Source: Candidatus Rifleibacteriota bacterium (GTDB taxonomy: Bacteria; Muiribacteriota; Ozemobacteria; Ozemobacterales; Ozemobacteraceae). Taken from it: a stretch of DNA of 7,454 nt. The notes below the pieces were generated by a model that searched no databases, was not told the DNA's origin, and saw only the letters and a list, made by a program, of their open reading frames with translations. Position 1 is the stretch's first letter, and each line of letters begins with the position of its first letter. The position numbers were made by a program, and so were the translations under genes. The stretch is from contig JAQUZA010000145.1 in NCBI GenBank assembly GCA_028691595.1, forward strand, positions 1 through 7,454, in the 5' to 3' direction. This document shows, in pieces, positions 6,920 to 7,454 of this stretch.

Positions 6920-7454
6920 TCAACGATAGACCAGCATATAAACAGACGCGGCAATCGCAGCCGGGTAAGCCAGAAGGTAAAAGGTCACCATGCCGCGATA
7001 AAGCTTCGCAAAAGCCTTTTCCGGGCGGGCCGCATACACCGCTCCGGCAATTGCTACCAGCAGGGTTACAGCTGCAGCCGGTGCCAGAAGTCTAAAATCA
7101 GCCAGGGCCGCAAATTTAGCCGTCGCGGCGAAATAAAAGGCAAGGTAGGCAGCAGCGACATTTACGAGCAGCAAGGTTACGGCACCCCATGGCCGCAGAC
7201 GAGCCGAATAAGAATCGACCCCATCGCGTTCTTCTTCGACTGCAAAAGTTTTGCGCCCGAACTCAAAAACATTAAAAACAAACCAGTTGCCAAGTGCGAA
7301 CAGCAGGGTTCCGCGGTCAGCCCGGGCGGCATCTGAAAAGCAGACCACGGTATGAATCAGCAAACTGATCATTGCGGCTGAAAAAGTATGGGTAATGGCA
7401 TAAAGCTCAAGTTGAGGCCGCAGCCAGTCACCGATAAAGAATTCCATACGCATG
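6920..7454 (-). CDS. UbiA-family prenyltransferase, C-terminal half (5' end off right edge)
   Basis: The visible 177 residues are very hydrophobic with about five membrane helices (near residues 17-39, 49-66, 89-108, 121-141 and 151-176, counted from an in-frame ATG at 7453). The segment EFGRKTFAVEEERDGVDSYS (64-83) corresponds to the second acidic motif of UbiA enzymes, close to the EIGRK-x-RAPEDEEEGVETYS type of one UbiA clade as I recall it. The opening MEFFIGDWLRP also resembles an internal region of that clade, not an N-terminus. UbiA proteins are usually about 290 residues and have a first Asp-rich motif in the N-terminal half, which is missing here. I therefore treat the gene as running off the window rather than starting at 7453. 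These inner-membrane enzymes join a prenyl diphosphate to an aromatic or glycerol-type acceptor. It is the most upstream member of the minus-strand cluster that can be seen. Confidence 0.75.
   Translation of the reverse strand, partial: MRMEFFIGDWLRPQLELYAITHTFSAAMISLLIHTVVCFSDAARADRGTLLFALGNWFVFNVFEFGRKTFAVEEERDGVDSYSARLRPWGAVTLLLVNVAAAYLAFYFAATAKFAALADFRLLAPAAAVTLLVAIAGAVYAARPEKAFAKLYRGMVTFYLLAYPAAIAASVYMLVYR

Overview
This window comes from the chromosome of a Gram-negative (diderm) bacterium. It encodes a predicted lipoprotein, a secreted LolA-like outer-membrane lipid/lipoprotein carrier, and a periplasmic-binding-protein-type sensor anchored in the inner membrane. Base composition is roughly balanced and coding density is high. 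The gene families would fit an environmental anaerobe-type lineage such as Desulfobacterota, Riflebacteria or a related deep group, but nothing here fixes the phylum.

All supported genes lie on the minus strand, so transcription runs from right to left. At the right edge is the C-terminal half of a UbiA-family membrane prenyltransferase (6920-7454), which continues beyond the window. After 57 nt comes a PF04392-type substrate-binding sensor with a signal peptide and one C-terminal membrane helix but no output domain (5651-6862). A good sigma70-like promoter (5579-5607) follows. It drives a 920-residue phosphotransferase with an ATP-grasp domain, a long helical domain and a C-terminal swivelling-histidine domain (2780-5542). 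Only 21 nt separate its stop from the start of a BtaA-like (DUF3419) SAM-dependent 3-amino-3-carboxypropyl transferase (1664-2758). After a 188-nt gap with a possible internal promoter comes a LolA-like periplasmic carrier (705-1475). The block ends in a strong symmetrical terminator hairpin (558-580), preceded by a small array of 10-bp repeats. At the left edge is the start of a separate minus-strand gene for a small lipoprotein (1-226).

The main biological suggestion is that this is a lipid-centred locus. A prenyl/lipid-forming UbiA enzyme, a head-group enzyme of the betaine-lipid type (BtaA-like), a phosphotransferase resembling rifampicin phosphotransferase rather than real PEP synthase, and a LolA-like carrier lie together in one orientation. 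They could make, modify and deliver an unusual polar lipid to the outer membrane. This is inference from family membership and gene order. No single gene proves it, and the partner methyltransferase BtaB is not in the window.

The long gene-free stretch (227-704) holds the terminator, the repeats, a bulged hairpin and a lipoprotein leader region. I saw no tRNA, rRNA, CRISPR array, insertion sequence or phage gene.
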